Of a stretch of 35,914 bases of DNA, positions 26,290 through 34,070 are shown piece by piece (positions within the stretch are counted from its first letter, which is position 1; every line of letters begins with the position of its first letter). Under the pieces are notes generated by a model. That model worked only from the letters and a program-made list of their open reading frames with translations, was not told where the DNA came from and did not search any database. A program made the position numbers and the translations under genes. The stretch is taken from the NCBI GenBank assembly GCA_001512435.1, contig LFRS01000169.1, positions 1 to 35,914 on the forward strand, given 5' to 3'. The stretch is from Halothermothrix sp. DTU029. GTDB lineage: Bacteria; Bacillota; Halanaerobiia; Halanaerobiales; DTU029.

Positions 26290-26320
26290 TTGCACACTTC
26301 AGCCCTGGCCTTCATATAAT
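26290..26320 (+). promoter_or_regulatory. Possible promoter for ymxH
   Basis: TTGCAC (26290-26295) and a perfect TATAAT (26315-26320), with a long 19-bp spacer. It lies right after the spoIIR terminator and 45 bp before the ymxH start. Spacing makes it uncertain. Confidence 0.3.
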
Positions 26321-26364
26321 AATTTTGAATTCTTATAAGTTTTCAAGAAAAAGGAGGGCTGTTT

Positions 26365-26613
26365 GTGTTGAAAAACTCTGAATTAAAATTGAAGGATGTA
26401 ATTGATATTAAAAGGGGGAAAAAACTAGGTTTTATTGATGATATAGATATAGAGGTGGAAAAGGGTCAAATCAAGGCTTTTGTGGTTCCTGCTCATCAAA
26501 ACAAGTTATTTAATTTTTTTCTGAAAAAAAATGATCAGGTAATCACCTGGGATGAAATTAGAAAAATAGGTGAAGATGTTATTTTGGTAGAACTGAATGA
26601 AGATAAGGTTTAA
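26365..26613 (+). CDS. ymxH: YlmC/YmxH-family PRC-barrel protein
   Basis: Small PRC-barrel-like protein of 82 aa. The pattern SELKLKDVIDIKRGKKLGFIDDIDIE, then GQIKAFVVP and W..I.KIGEDVILVEL, is typical of the YlmC/YmxH family found in spore-formers next to sigG and nrdR. The exact role is unknown; expression in sporulation has been reported for members. GTG 26365 follows AAGGAGGG by 6 nt. Its neighbours fit the standard order. Confidence 0.85.
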   Translation: MLKNSELKLKDVIDIKRGKKLGFIDDIDIEVEKGQIKAFVVPAHQNKLFNFFLKKNDQVITWDEIRKIGEDVILVELNEDKV

Positions 26614-26637
26614 AATTAAAAATATTTATGATATACT
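26609..26637 (+). promoter_or_regulatory. Possible promoter for nrdR
   Basis: An extended -10, TG-A-TATACT (26629-26637), with a weak -35 TTTAAA (26609-26614) at 17 bp. It begins within the last codons of ymxH, 38 bp before the nrdR start. Confidence 0.4.
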
Positions 26638-26674
26638 AGGAAAGTAGTCGAGGATGTTGGGAGGACTGGAGCAA

Positions 26675-27139
26675 ATGAAATGTCCTTATTGTGATTATAA
26701 AGATAGCAAGGTAATAGATTCCCGTTATACTGAAGAATATACCTGTATCAGACGGAGAAGAGAATGTCTGAATTGTAAAGAGAGATTTACTACTTATGAG
26801 CGCCTGGAAGACTTACCTTTGATGGTTGTAAAAAGGAATGGTCAAAGGGAATTATTTGACCGGAATAAAATAAAGACAGGTCTCTTAAAGGCTTGTGAAA
26901 AAAGACCTATCAGCCAGGAACAGCTGGATCAATTAATTGATAATGTGGAAAAGAATCTTAGAAATGAAATGAAGCAGGAAGTCCAGAGCACTGAGATAGG
27001 TGAAATGGTGATGAATTATCTTAAAGAGCTGGATGAAGTTGCTTATGTAAGGTTTGCCTCTGTTTACAGGCAATTTACAGATCTAAATATATTTATACAG
27101 GAATTGGAGCATTTACTTAAGGAAAGGTCAAAGGATTGA
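26675..27139 (+). CDS. nrdR: Transcriptional repressor NrdR
   Basis: Nucleotide-sensing repressor of ribonucleotide reductase genes. It has an N-terminal zinc ribbon starting MKCPYC with a second pair in CLNCKERF, and the basic stretch IRRRREC. A central ATP-cone ([20 protein letters not shown]) follows. 154 aa, standard. I chose ATG 26675, preceded by GGGAGG (26659-26664); the frame extends to ATG 26654, which would add an atypical 7-residue leader. No ribonucleotide reductase gene is nearby. Confidence 0.96.
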   Translation: MKCPYCDYKDSKVIDSRYTEEYTCIRRRRECLNCKERFTTYERLEDLPLMVVKRNGQRELFDRNKIKTGLLKACEKRPISQEQLDQLIDNVEKNLRNEMKQEVQSTEIGEMVMNYLKELDEVAYVRFASVYRQFTDLNIFIQELEHLLKERSKD

Positions 27140-27153
27140 GGAGGCAGTAAATA

Positions 27154-27975
27154 TTGTTTACCTGGGTTGAGGATAGGGATCTACTTTATCTAAAGATTGA
27201 TAGTTTTGCAAAATATGCTGTTGAGGCATATTTTACTACCCGTAATGGCGGAGTTAGTATAGGGGCTTACAATTCACTAAACCTGGCCTTACATGTTGGT
27301 GATAAAAAAGAGGATGTTTTGAATAATAGGGTAAAATTAGCTAATTCATTAGGATTTGATTCCAGAACTTTTGTAGCTGCAGAACAGGTTCATGGTGGAA
27401 ATACTTATATAGTTACAGAGAAGGATCAGGGGGCAGGGGTATTGGATTTTCAGGATAGTATTCCTGGAGTAGATGCCCTTATAACTGCAAAAAAAGGAAT
27501 CCCCCTCATTTCTTTTTATGCAGATTGTGTACCCTTGTTTTTTCTGGATCCTGTCAAAAGGGTGGTAGCTCTGGCCCATGCAGGCTGGAGAGGTACTGTA
27601 AAAAAAATAGCCCGGCAGACTGTTTTGCAGATGCAGGAGGCTTTTTCCTCCAGTCCAGAGAATATTATGGTAGCCCTGGGGCCATCTATATCCCGGGATT
27701 ATTATGAAGTCAATGAAAGGGTAATTGAGGAATTCAGGAGGGCTTTTCCCTGGTATAAAGAATTGCTTGTTTATAAGGGAAAAGAACACTATCTCCTGGA
27801 TTTGTGGCAGGCCAATATTTTAATATTGGAAGAAACAGGGGTAGGAAGAGAGAAGATATTTCTAAGCAATCTCTGTACATTTGGAAATCCTCAATTATTT
27901 TATTCTTATAGAAGAGAAGCAGGTAAGACCGGAAGAATGGCCAGCATAATCTATCTACCTGAAAGTAAGGATTAA
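27154..27975 (+). CDS. pgeF: Multicopper-oxidase-like laccase domain protein / purine nucleoside phosphorylase family (YfiH/PgeF)
   Basis: Member of the DUF152/Cu-oxidase_4 family (B. subtilis YlmD). Family members have been assigned purine nucleoside phosphorylase/adenosine deaminase activity and, in E. coli, peptidoglycan-precursor editing. Metal-site motifs AEQVHGG, FYADCVPLFF and AHAGWRGTVKK are intact, as is LGPSIS..YEV. 273 aa. TTG 27154 has GAGGAGG upstream. It sits in the conserved ylm block between ftsZ and divIVA. Fold is certain, physiological substrate less so. Confidence 0.88.
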   Translation: MFTWVEDRDLLYLKIDSFAKYAVEAYFTTRNGGVSIGAYNSLNLALHVGDKKEDVLNNRVKLANSLGFDSRTFVAAEQVHGGNTYIVTEKDQGAGVLDFQDSIPGVDALITAKKGIPLISFYADCVPLFFLDPVKRVVALAHAGWRGTVKKIARQTVLQMQEAFSSSPENIMVALGPSISRDYYEVNERVIEEFRRAFPWYKELLVYKGKEHYLLDLWQANILILEETGVGREKIFLSNLCTFGNPQLFYSYRREAGKTGRMASIIYLPESKD

Positions 27976-27998
27976 TTCCAAGATATAGGGATGATTAT

Positions 27999-28961
27999 AT
28001 GCAGGAAAATAAAGATCTTTTTTTTGTGGAGGAAAAAAGGAGTTTAATAAAGAATTATAATTTTAAAGGTGCTAAAAAAAAGAGACCTTTCTTTCCCTTT
28101 TTCATTATTTTCCTATTTGTGGCCTTTTTCTTTCTCTACTTTTACACAATAAAGAACCGGGTAGATATAGTTATAGCTGATTATACAGAAGTAGTAGATG
28201 GCTTTCGGGCAGAGGGTTTAATTATCAGGGAGGAGACAGTTTATACTGCTCCTGAAGCTGGTTATGTAAAATTGCTGGCCAGGGAAGGGAAAAGGGTAGC
28301 CTATGGTGAAGAAATAGCCAGACTCAATAACAGGACTATCTATAACCACCATGCTGGCTTATTAAGTTATGCTGTAGACGGCCTGGAAGAAGTCTTGACT
28401 TTCAGTAGCATTAATAATATGACTGTAGATAAATATCGGTCTTATAAAAGGAATTTTAAACAGAATTTTAATAATGACTATATAAGAAAAGGACAGGCTT
28501 TATTTAGAATTATTAATAACAATAACATGTATCTTATTATCCCCTGTGATAAAGAGGAAATTAGAAGATATAGACTTATGGAGACTGTATTTATTGAGAT
28601 AGATGAGCCAGATAATAAACTGGTTGAAGCCAATATAATTGATATCAAGATTGAGGATGAACAGGGGCTTTTAGTTGTTAGATTAAATCTTTTTCTGGAA
28701 GAATGGCTAAATACCCGCAGGGTTAATTTTCACTTTATAAAAAATATTTATCGGGGGATTGCCATTCCCAGAAAAGCTATCTTTACCACTACTGCAGGTG
28801 AAGGTGTATTAGTATATGACCCATTAAGGAATACATATAATTTTGTACAGATAAGGGTTTTAAATGGCAACAGGGATTTGGTGATAGTTGAAGGGGTAGA
28901 CCTGGGAGATAATATAGTAACCAATCCAGCAGACCTGGATTATGGCCGAAAAGGGGTGTAA
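27999..28961 (+). CDS. HlyD-like membrane-fusion-type protein, role unknown
   Basis: This 320-aa protein has a basic cytoplasmic tail, one transmembrane helix (about 30-50) and an extracytoplasmic part. That part contains a biotinyl/lipoyl-like half-motif (EGLIIREETVYTAPEAGYVKLLAREGKRVAYGE split over about 72-108) and a beta-barrel region (about 185-310). The layout resembles HlyD/membrane-fusion adaptors, but the long coiled-coil hairpin is replaced by a short segment (about 118-160). No transporter partner is adjacent. Related genes are known to me from clostridial genomes at this site, annotated only as HlyD family. Cotranscription with yggS (3 bp) hints at an envelope or division role. 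Confidence 0.7.
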   Translation: MQENKDLFFVEEKRSLIKNYNFKGAKKKRPFFPFFIIFLFVAFFFLYFYTIKNRVDIVIADYTEVVDGFRAEGLIIREETVYTAPEAGYVKLLAREGKRVAYGEEIARLNNRTIYNHHAGLLSYAVDGLEEVLTFSSINNMTVDKYRSYKRNFKQNFNNDYIRKGQALFRIINNNNMYLIIPCDKEEIRRYRLMETVFIEIDEPDNKLVEANIIDIKIEDEQGLLVVRLNLFLEEWLNTRRVNFHFIKNIYRGIAIPRKAIFTTTAGEGVLVYDPLRNTYNFVQIRVLNGNRDLVIVEGVDLGDNIVTNPADLDYGRKGV

Positions 28962-28964
28962 AAT

Positions 28965-29684
28965 TTGCATTTACTTGAGTCAGACCTTAAATCCCGATTG
29001 TTCCATATAGAGGAAAGAATAAAAAAAGCTGCCACTAAGGTGAAACGTGATCCTGGTGAGATAGTTTTGTTGGCAGTTAGCAAAAATCAGCCTATAGAAA
29101 AAATTGATTTTTTCTATAGGAAAGGCCTGCAATATTTTGGGGAAAATAGGGTGCAGGAATTGAGGGAGAAATATAGGCAGAGGCCGGATATTGGTTGGCA
29201 TTTTATAGGTCATTTGCAGAGAAATAAAGTAAAGTATCTTCTGCGAATGGATAATTGTGTCTTAATTCATTCCCTGGATAGCTGGTCTCTGGCTGAGGAA
29301 ATAAACAGGAGGGCGGCCAGGCATAATAGGGTTATGCCGGTATTACTGGAGGTAAATGTAGCAGGAGAAAGAAATAAACAGGGTATTAGGGTAGAGGAAG
29401 TAGAGGATTTTTTGGCTGAAGCTCGTAATTTAAATAATATGGAGATAAGAGGTTTAATGACTATGGCACCCTATGTAGAAACTCCAGAAGAGGTTAGACC
29501 GGTTTTTAATAAGTTGGCTGCTATCAGGAAAGAAATGAAGGAAAAAGGGTTTAATTTAAGAGAACTATCTATGGGGATGAGTAATGATTTTGAAGTGGCA
29601 ATTGAAGAGGGTGCTACAATAGTTAGAATAGGGACTTCTCTTTTTGGACTAAGGGAAGTGGAAGAAATACAGAGGGAGGTATAA
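28965..29684 (+). CDS. YggS-family pyridoxal-phosphate homeostasis protein
   Basis: PLP-binding fold-III protein (YggS/YlmE/PROSC), 239 aa, thought to buffer PLP and influence amino-acid and keto-acid pools; no catalytic reaction is firmly assigned. The PLP lysine is K40 in LLAVSKNQP. GENRVQE, WHFIGHLQRNKVK, EVNVAGERNKQG, LMTMAP, LSMGMSNDFEVAIEEG and VRIGTSLFG are all canonical. TTG 28965 uses AAGGGGTG at the end of the previous gene. yggT follows after 1 bp. Confidence 0.95.
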   Translation: MHLLESDLKSRLFHIEERIKKAATKVKRDPGEIVLLAVSKNQPIEKIDFFYRKGLQYFGENRVQELREKYRQRPDIGWHFIGHLQRNKVKYLLRMDNCVLIHSLDSWSLAEEINRRAARHNRVMPVLLEVNVAGERNKQGIRVEEVEDFLAEARNLNNMEIRGLMTMAPYVETPEEVRPVFNKLAAIRKEMKEKGFNLRELSMGMSNDFEVAIEEGATIVRIGTSLFGLREVEEIQREV

Positions 29685-29685
29685 G

Positions 29686-29979
29686 ATGTATTTTTTATCA
29701 TATCTAATAAGAACTATCTTTAATATCTTTAGCTGGCTAATTATCATCAGAACCATAATAAGTTGGCTGGCACCTGATATCTATAATCATAACTGGCGTA
29801 ATTTATTAAGATTATTATATAAATTAACAGAGCCTATATTGAAACCCATCAGGGAATACCTGCCCACTGTGGCCTGGGGCCTGGATTTTTCTCCCCTGAT
29901 TGCTCTTTTATTATTGAATATCTTGCGTAGTTTTATCTTAAGATTATTATATTATCTGGCAATAGATTTAGGAATATAA
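29686..29979 (+). CDS. YggT-family membrane protein (YlmG)
   Basis: Small membrane protein of 97 aa with two hydrophobic regions (about 4-27 and 65-90) and the family motif RTIISWL...LYKLTEPILKPIREYLP. It is conserved beside division genes in Gram-positives and cyanobacteria; function is unresolved, with links to nucleoid or septum organisation in some lineages. It starts 1 bp after the yggS stop, exactly where sepF usually intervenes. Confidence 0.92.
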   Translation: MYFLSYLIRTIFNIFSWLIIIRTIISWLAPDIYNHNWRNLLRLLYKLTEPILKPIREYLPTVAWGLDFSPLIALLLLNILRSFILRLLYYLAIDLGI

Positions 29980-30001
29980 TCAGTAAAAGGAGTGTTTTAG
30001 T

Positions 30002-30790
30002 TTGCTTGACAGGGAGCGTTTGACTTCCCATCTTCATCGGGAAGAAGAAAAAATCCTACTTAACCATGTCCTTGATAAGGCAGAAATTGTCTTAAAAAGA
30101 AAGAGTAAAGAAAGAACAAATTTTTTAAATCCCCATGAATGTAATATCATTTCCGGGGTTATTAAACAGGTCAATGAGATAAATTTTAAATTAGAAGGAG
30201 GATATCCTACTGCCGAGAGGAAAAGAATCAGCATATTTCCTGATTATATTTACCCTGATCATGTGGAGAATACGGTCAGTATATTAAAAATAAGCGGTAA
30301 TTTCAAGTTCCAGGCCTTAAGTCACCGGGATTTCCTGGGAGCTATCCTGGGTACAGGCATAAAGAGGGAGATGGTCGGGGATATTCTGGTGGCGGAAGAC
30401 TTTGCCCAGGTAATTGTAGCAGCTGAGTTGAAAGACTACATTAGCTTAAACCTTGTCCAGGTCCACGAGGTACCAGTAGAAGTTCTGGAGATCTCTGCAG
30501 AAGACCTGGTAATGCCTCATAGCCGGGTGAAGGAAATCAGAACTACGGTTCCTTCCATGAGGATTGATGCAGTAGCCAGTGCTGGTTTTGGTGATTCCCG
30601 GAGCAAGATCAGCCGGGAAATTGCAAGTGAAAAGGTGCAAATAAATTATAAATTGGTTTCTAATCCTTCTACCAGAGTAGAGGAAGGGGATTTGATCTCT
30701 ATCCGGGGCAGAGGCAGGATAAAGGTTGTAGAGATAAGCGGTGTTTCAAATCGGGACAGGCTAAAGCTCCTTATACATCGTTATATATAA
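30002..30790 (+). CDS. S4-domain RNA-binding protein YlmH
   Basis: RNA-binding protein of 262 aa with an N-terminal YlmH domain (about 1-170) and a C-terminal S4 domain (about 180-245: MRIDAVASAGFGDSRSKISREIASEKVQIN then EGDLISIRGRGRIKV). YlmH has been linked to rescue of stalled ribosomes/ribosome quality control in Firmicutes. TTG 30002 has AAAAGGAGTG upstream. It lies 22 bp after yggT and is followed by divIVA, the standard order. Confidence 0.93.
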   Translation: MLDRERLTSHLHREEEKILLNHVLDKAEIVLKRKSKERTNFLNPHECNIISGVIKQVNEINFKLEGGYPTAERKRISIFPDYIYPDHVENTVSILKISGNFKFQALSHRDFLGAILGTGIKREMVGDILVAEDFAQVIVAAELKDYISLNLVQVHEVPVEVLEISAEDLVMPHSRVKEIRTTVPSMRIDAVASAGFGDSRSKISREIASEKVQINYKLVSNPSTRVEEGDLISIRGRGRIKVVEISGVSNRDRLKLLIHRYI

Positions 30791-30814
30791 AAATAAAGAA
30801 AAGAGGTGGTTGTA

Positions 30815-31351
30815 TTGAAAATTTCCCCCCTTGATATTTATAACCATGAGTTTAGCAAAACAACTTTTGGGTATAATGTTAAACAGGTTCAGGAATTCCT
30901 TGATGAAGTTGGAATGGCCTATGAAAGGCTGCTGAAAGAATTGAATATGCTCCAGGATGAAAATGAAAAACTAAAAGAAAAAGTAGCAGCCCAGGAAGAA
31001 ATGGAAGAAAAGTTACAGAGGATTCTCTTGACTGTCCAGGAAACAGCCAGAGAGATTACTGAACAGGCCCATAAAGAAGCAGATCTGATCATAAAGAAAG
31101 CAGAACTAAAGGCAGAAAGAATGGAAAGAGAAACAAGGAATAAATTACAGGAAGAATACAAATCCTTACAAAGTTTACAGGAAACCAGGGAATTATTCAA
31201 AATACGGTTTAAAACAATGCTGGAAGGGTATCTGGAATTGTTAAATAAAGAGGAAGAACTTGATGATGAGATTGAAAAAGATGTAGCAGTTAATAATCTG
31301 GAATTGGATGATGTAGATGAGGATAATTTAGATATCAGTCTGGATTATTAA
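30815..31351 (+). CDS. divIVA: DivIVA-family polar/septal protein
   Basis: Membrane-curvature-sensing coiled-coil protein (178 aa) that marks septa and poles. The N-terminal lipid-binding domain is ISPLDIYNHEFSKTTFGYNVKQVQEFLDEV. Long coiled coils follow (about 35-85 and 90-150), with a strongly acidic C-terminus (EDNLDISLDY). TTG 30815 is chosen: GAGGTGG (30803-30809) is 5 nt upstream, whereas the GTG at 30806 lies within it. A terminator follows at once. Confidence 0.95.
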   Translation: MKISPLDIYNHEFSKTTFGYNVKQVQEFLDEVGMAYERLLKELNMLQDENEKLKEKVAAQEEMEEKLQRILLTVQETAREITEQAHKEADLIIKKAELKAERMERETRNKLQEEYKSLQSLQETRELFKIRFKTMLEGYLELLNKEEELDDEIEKDVAVNNLELDDVDEDNLDISLDY

Positions 31352-31376
31352 GACACCCTCTTCCGGGGGTCTTTTC
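31351..31376 (+). terminator. Terminator after divIVA
   Basis: AGACACCC (31351-31358) pairs with GGGGGTCT (31365-31372) with one A-G mismatch, and is followed by a T-rich tail. It overlaps the divIVA stop codon. Confidence 0.85.
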
Positions 31377-31388
31377 TTTTTATTTATT

Positions 31389-31418
31389 TTGTAGAACTGA
31401 TTTTATTAAGATTAGAAT
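31389..31418 (+). promoter_or_regulatory. Promoter for trpS
   Basis: TTGTAG (31389-31394), an 18-bp spacer and TAGAAT (31413-31418), only 26 bp before the trpS ATG. The leader is too short for a T-box. Confidence 0.5.
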
Positions 31419-31443
31419 AATTAAACACAGGAGGTTATGAAAT

Positions 31444-32454
31444 ATGAGTAGTAAAGTAGAAAGGAAAAAAAGGGTTTTCTCCGGCGTACAGCCAACAGGA
31501 CAGATACATATTGGTAATTATGTAGGTGCTATAAGCCTGTGGGTGGAAAATCAGGACCTCTATGATAATATTTTCTGTATCGTTGATTTACATTCCTTAA
31601 CCATTCCTGAAAATGTAAGTCCTGAGTATTTAAGAAAAAAAGTCAGGGAAGTAGCAGCCCTGTATCTGGCCTGTGGTATAGATCCTGAAAAATCCACTAT
31701 TTTTGTTCAATCCCATGTTCCGGAACATGCCGAATTGACCTGGCTCTTAAATTGTGTAACACCAATGGGTTGGTTAGAGAGGATGACCCAATATAAAACA
31801 AAAGCAGCTGATATGGAAACTGTGGGTACAGGTTTATTTGATTATCCAGTACTGATGGCTGCAGACATCCTCTTGTATGATACTGATCTGGTCCCGGTAG
31901 GTGATGACCAGAAACAACACATTGAAATCACCAGAGATATTGCTCAGCGCTTTAATCATCTTTATGGAGAGGTTTTTAAGATACCTGATGGCCTCTTCAG
32001 GGAAAGTGGTGCCAGGATAATGGGACTTGATAATCCGGAAATGAAGATGAGTAAAAGTCTTGGAGAAGTAAAGAAAAGACATTCCATTGGGATCCTGGAT
32101 TCAGCAGATGATATCAGGGATACAATTATGAGAGCTACTACTGATTCCAATATGGAGACCCGTTTTGAGTATGCTTCCCCTGGAGTCAAGAATCTTCTGG
32201 TCCTCTATCAGGTAATGACAAATAGCAGCAAGGAGGAAGTAGAAGACCATTTCAGGGGTAAAAATTATGGGGCATTAAAAAAGGAATTGGTAGAAGTTGT
32301 TATTGAAAGATTAAGGCCCATACAGGAAAAATATAAAGAAATTGTGGAAGAAGAGGGTTATCTGGATAATATATTGAACAGGGGAAAAGAAAGAGCAAAA
32401 GAGATTGCTGCTGTAACTCTGCAAAGGGCAAAAGAACATATGGGTTTAATTTAA
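31444..32454 (+). CDS. trpS: Tryptophanyl-tRNA synthetase
   Basis: Class I aminoacyl-tRNA synthetase charging tRNA-Trp. It has the HIGH-type signature GVQPTGQIHIGNYVGA near residue 15, the tryptophan-site region (FDYPVLMAADILLYDTDLVPVGDDQKQH) and KMSKS at 201-205. 336 aa, normal length. GGAGG is just upstream. At this place after divIVA, B. subtilis carries ileS instead. Confidence 0.97.
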   Translation: MSSKVERKKRVFSGVQPTGQIHIGNYVGAISLWVENQDLYDNIFCIVDLHSLTIPENVSPEYLRKKVREVAALYLACGIDPEKSTIFVQSHVPEHAELTWLLNCVTPMGWLERMTQYKTKAADMETVGTGLFDYPVLMAADILLYDTDLVPVGDDQKQHIEITRDIAQRFNHLYGEVFKIPDGLFRESGARIMGLDNPEMKMSKSLGEVKKRHSIGILDSADDIRDTIMRATTDSNMETRFEYASPGVKNLLVLYQVMTNSSKEEVEDHFRGKNYGALKKELVEVVIERLRPIQEKYKEIVEEEGYLDNILNRGKERAKEIAAVTLQRAKEHMGLI

Positions 32455-32613
32455 AAAACAGTAATTGGCCTGAAGAGCAAAAGTAGATACTTTACCCTGG
32501 GATATTCTATCTAATAAATGAATCCTCTCAATAAGATAAGTTGGAGATGGAACTTTTTTATGCTTTTATTCGTCTAAATGGACAGAAAGTAGAAAAAAGG
32601 GGCTGTTATTTAG

Positions 32614-33855
32614 ATGAATATAGGAAGAAAAACCTTGATATTAACTTTAATAATCTTTAGTTTCCTGGCCATCTGTCTAAAGGCAGGGGGGGATCCCGGG
32701 AATATACTTCTGGAAAAAGAAATAATAAAAAACTTTAATGAAATAGTAAAAAACAGGGAAGAATTACCGGCAATAATAGCCTTTATTGATGAAAATATTG
32801 CCTACCTATCTCCGGAAAATGCTACCAGCCTGGTCAGTGAACTGGAAATAAAACAGAAGTTCCATCTTGTAGATCTGGAAAAGAGGTATTTCCCGACCAG
32901 GATACAGGAAAAACTCCTGGACTTATACATGCAGGATTTTGACCTGGGTAAATTTAAGGAGCTGGACAGGATAAAAAATTTAGGAGAAGGTAGTTTGCAG
33001 GAACTTTTGCTGGAAACAAATTTAACTGGCTATAAGGTTGAAACAGCAGAGGGTATGTTTTTTCCTGTAATTGATTATGAGTTTTACAAAAAATATCTTC
33101 CTTATCTTACCCGGGATTTCAGGGAATACATTGACTTGATGGTACGGGAATCCAGCAATCCTCCTGCCAAAGATGCTGCCTTAATTATTGGCTGGGATGA
33201 GCTTATAGAACGGGCCCTCTTTCAGGAGAAATTTTTGCTTGACTTTCCTTATTCAATAAGGGTTCCGGAAGTAAAAAACCTCTATGAAAAGTACCTGTAT
33301 TTTATTTTTTATGGTCTTAATAATACACCCCTCTTTGCCTATGATACCCAGGAGATGCTGAAAAAAGCCAGGGAAGTTTACCCGGAAATGATAAATAGGC
33401 CTACAGATAGTTACTTGCTGCAATATTTAGCAGGTTTTCTGGAAATCCTGGAGGAGGATAATTATCATTTGACAGAAGAGGTAAATAAATACAGGGCAAG
33501 TGTCCTGGAAGATATTTTCTTTTCCTATGAATTTTATAAAGAACTAATCAAAGACTACCTGGTAGCCATGCAGAGAAATATTGACCTGGTCAAAGAAGAA
33601 AGCAATATCCAGAAGATTATTGAGGCCAATTATGGTGATAGCTATCAAGAGACCAGGGCCTTGAAAGTAACAGAAGATGAATTGCTTTTTGAGGCAGTAG
33701 AGGTAGTTTTCCCTGGTAATTATAAAGGTCACTTTACACCTGGTAAGAGATATCCCTATTATCTGGATGCAGCTATGGGAGGCCAGAGAGGTCTTATTAT
33801 TAAAGATAATTTTGGCATCTGGCATTCTTTTGGCTGGCGAGTTCCAATAGAATAA
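32614..33855 (+). CDS. Exported protein of unknown function
   Basis: I do not recognise this 413-aa protein. It has a clear N-terminal signal sequence (about 5-24, TLILTLIIFSFLAICLKA). The LAIC segment is not a good lipobox because Ile precedes Cys, so cleavage after KAG-type sequence by signal peptidase I is more likely. The mature part is rich in charged and aromatic residues and looks mostly helical. The C-terminal 50 residues contain Gly-rich turns (FPGNYKGHFTPGKRYPYY, AMGGQRGLIIKDNFGIWHSFGW). It is a single gene with its own ribosome-binding site and a terminator after it. The 159-bp gap before it shows no promoter I can defend. Confidence 0.75.
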   Translation: MNIGRKTLILTLIIFSFLAICLKAGGDPGNILLEKEIIKNFNEIVKNREELPAIIAFIDENIAYLSPENATSLVSELEIKQKFHLVDLEKRYFPTRIQEKLLDLYMQDFDLGKFKELDRIKNLGEGSLQELLLETNLTGYKVETAEGMFFPVIDYEFYKKYLPYLTRDFREYIDLMVRESSNPPAKDAALIIGWDELIERALFQEKFLLDFPYSIRVPEVKNLYEKYLYFIFYGLNNTPLFAYDTQEMLKKAREVYPEMINRPTDSYLLQYLAGFLEILEEDNYHLTEEVNKYRASVLEDIFFSYEFYKELIKDYLVAMQRNIDLVKEESNIQKIIEANYGDSYQETRALKVTEDELLFEAVEVVFPGNYKGHFTPGKRYPYYLDAAMGGQRGLIIKDNFGIWHSFGWRVPIE

Positions 33856-33868
33856 TTAATTATAAATT

Positions 33869-33896
33869 AAAGGACAGTTTTGCTGTCCTTTCTTTA
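33869..33896 (+). terminator. Terminator after the exported-protein gene
   Basis: A perfect stem AAAGGACAG (33869-33877) / CTGTCCTTT (33883-33891) with a TTTTG loop, followed by CTTTA. Confidence 0.9.
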
Positions 33897-33899
33897 TTG

Positions 33900-33927
33900 T
33901 TCAAATATATTAATAATGAGATATAAT
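33900..33927 (+). promoter_or_regulatory. Possible upstream promoter for the MerR-type gene
   Basis: TTCAAA (33900-33905), 16 bp, TATAAT (33922-33927). The surrounding 19 bases (33911-33929) are identical to 107-125, the -10 region of the promoter at the left edge. The -35 is weak. Confidence 0.35.
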
Positions 33928-34013
33928 AAAATTTTTTAAAGTTATATTTAAAGCTATATAATATATAAAAAATCCATGGAAAATCAAAATCAAAAAAATA
34001 CTTAAAAAATCTC

Positions 34014-34044
34014 TTGACCTTGACGTTACGTAAAGGTGTATAGT
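34014..34044 (+). promoter_or_regulatory. MerR-type promoter/operator with 19-bp spacer
   Basis: TTGACC (34014-34019) and TATAGT (34039-34044) are 19 bp apart, the over-long spacing typical of promoters activated by MerR-family DNA distortion. The spacer holds a near-perfect 21-bp palindrome (34017-34037) with half-sites ACCTT-N-ACGT; 9 of 10 base pairs match about the central T34027. It lies 27 bp before the MerR-family gene, so autoregulation is expected. Confidence 0.85.
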
Positions 34045-34070
34045 TTTATTAGCAGGAGGTGATATAGGGG

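Noticed and set aside
31352-31443. T-box leader for trpS
   Set aside because: The gap is only about 90 bp, is mostly terminator and promoter, and has no T-box sequence or specifier stem.
32455-32613. Promoter or small gene between trpS and the exported-protein gene
   Set aside because: A 19-codon ORF starting near 32518 has no ribosome-binding site, and no -35/-10 pair at proper spacing was found. I see nothing firm in this gap.
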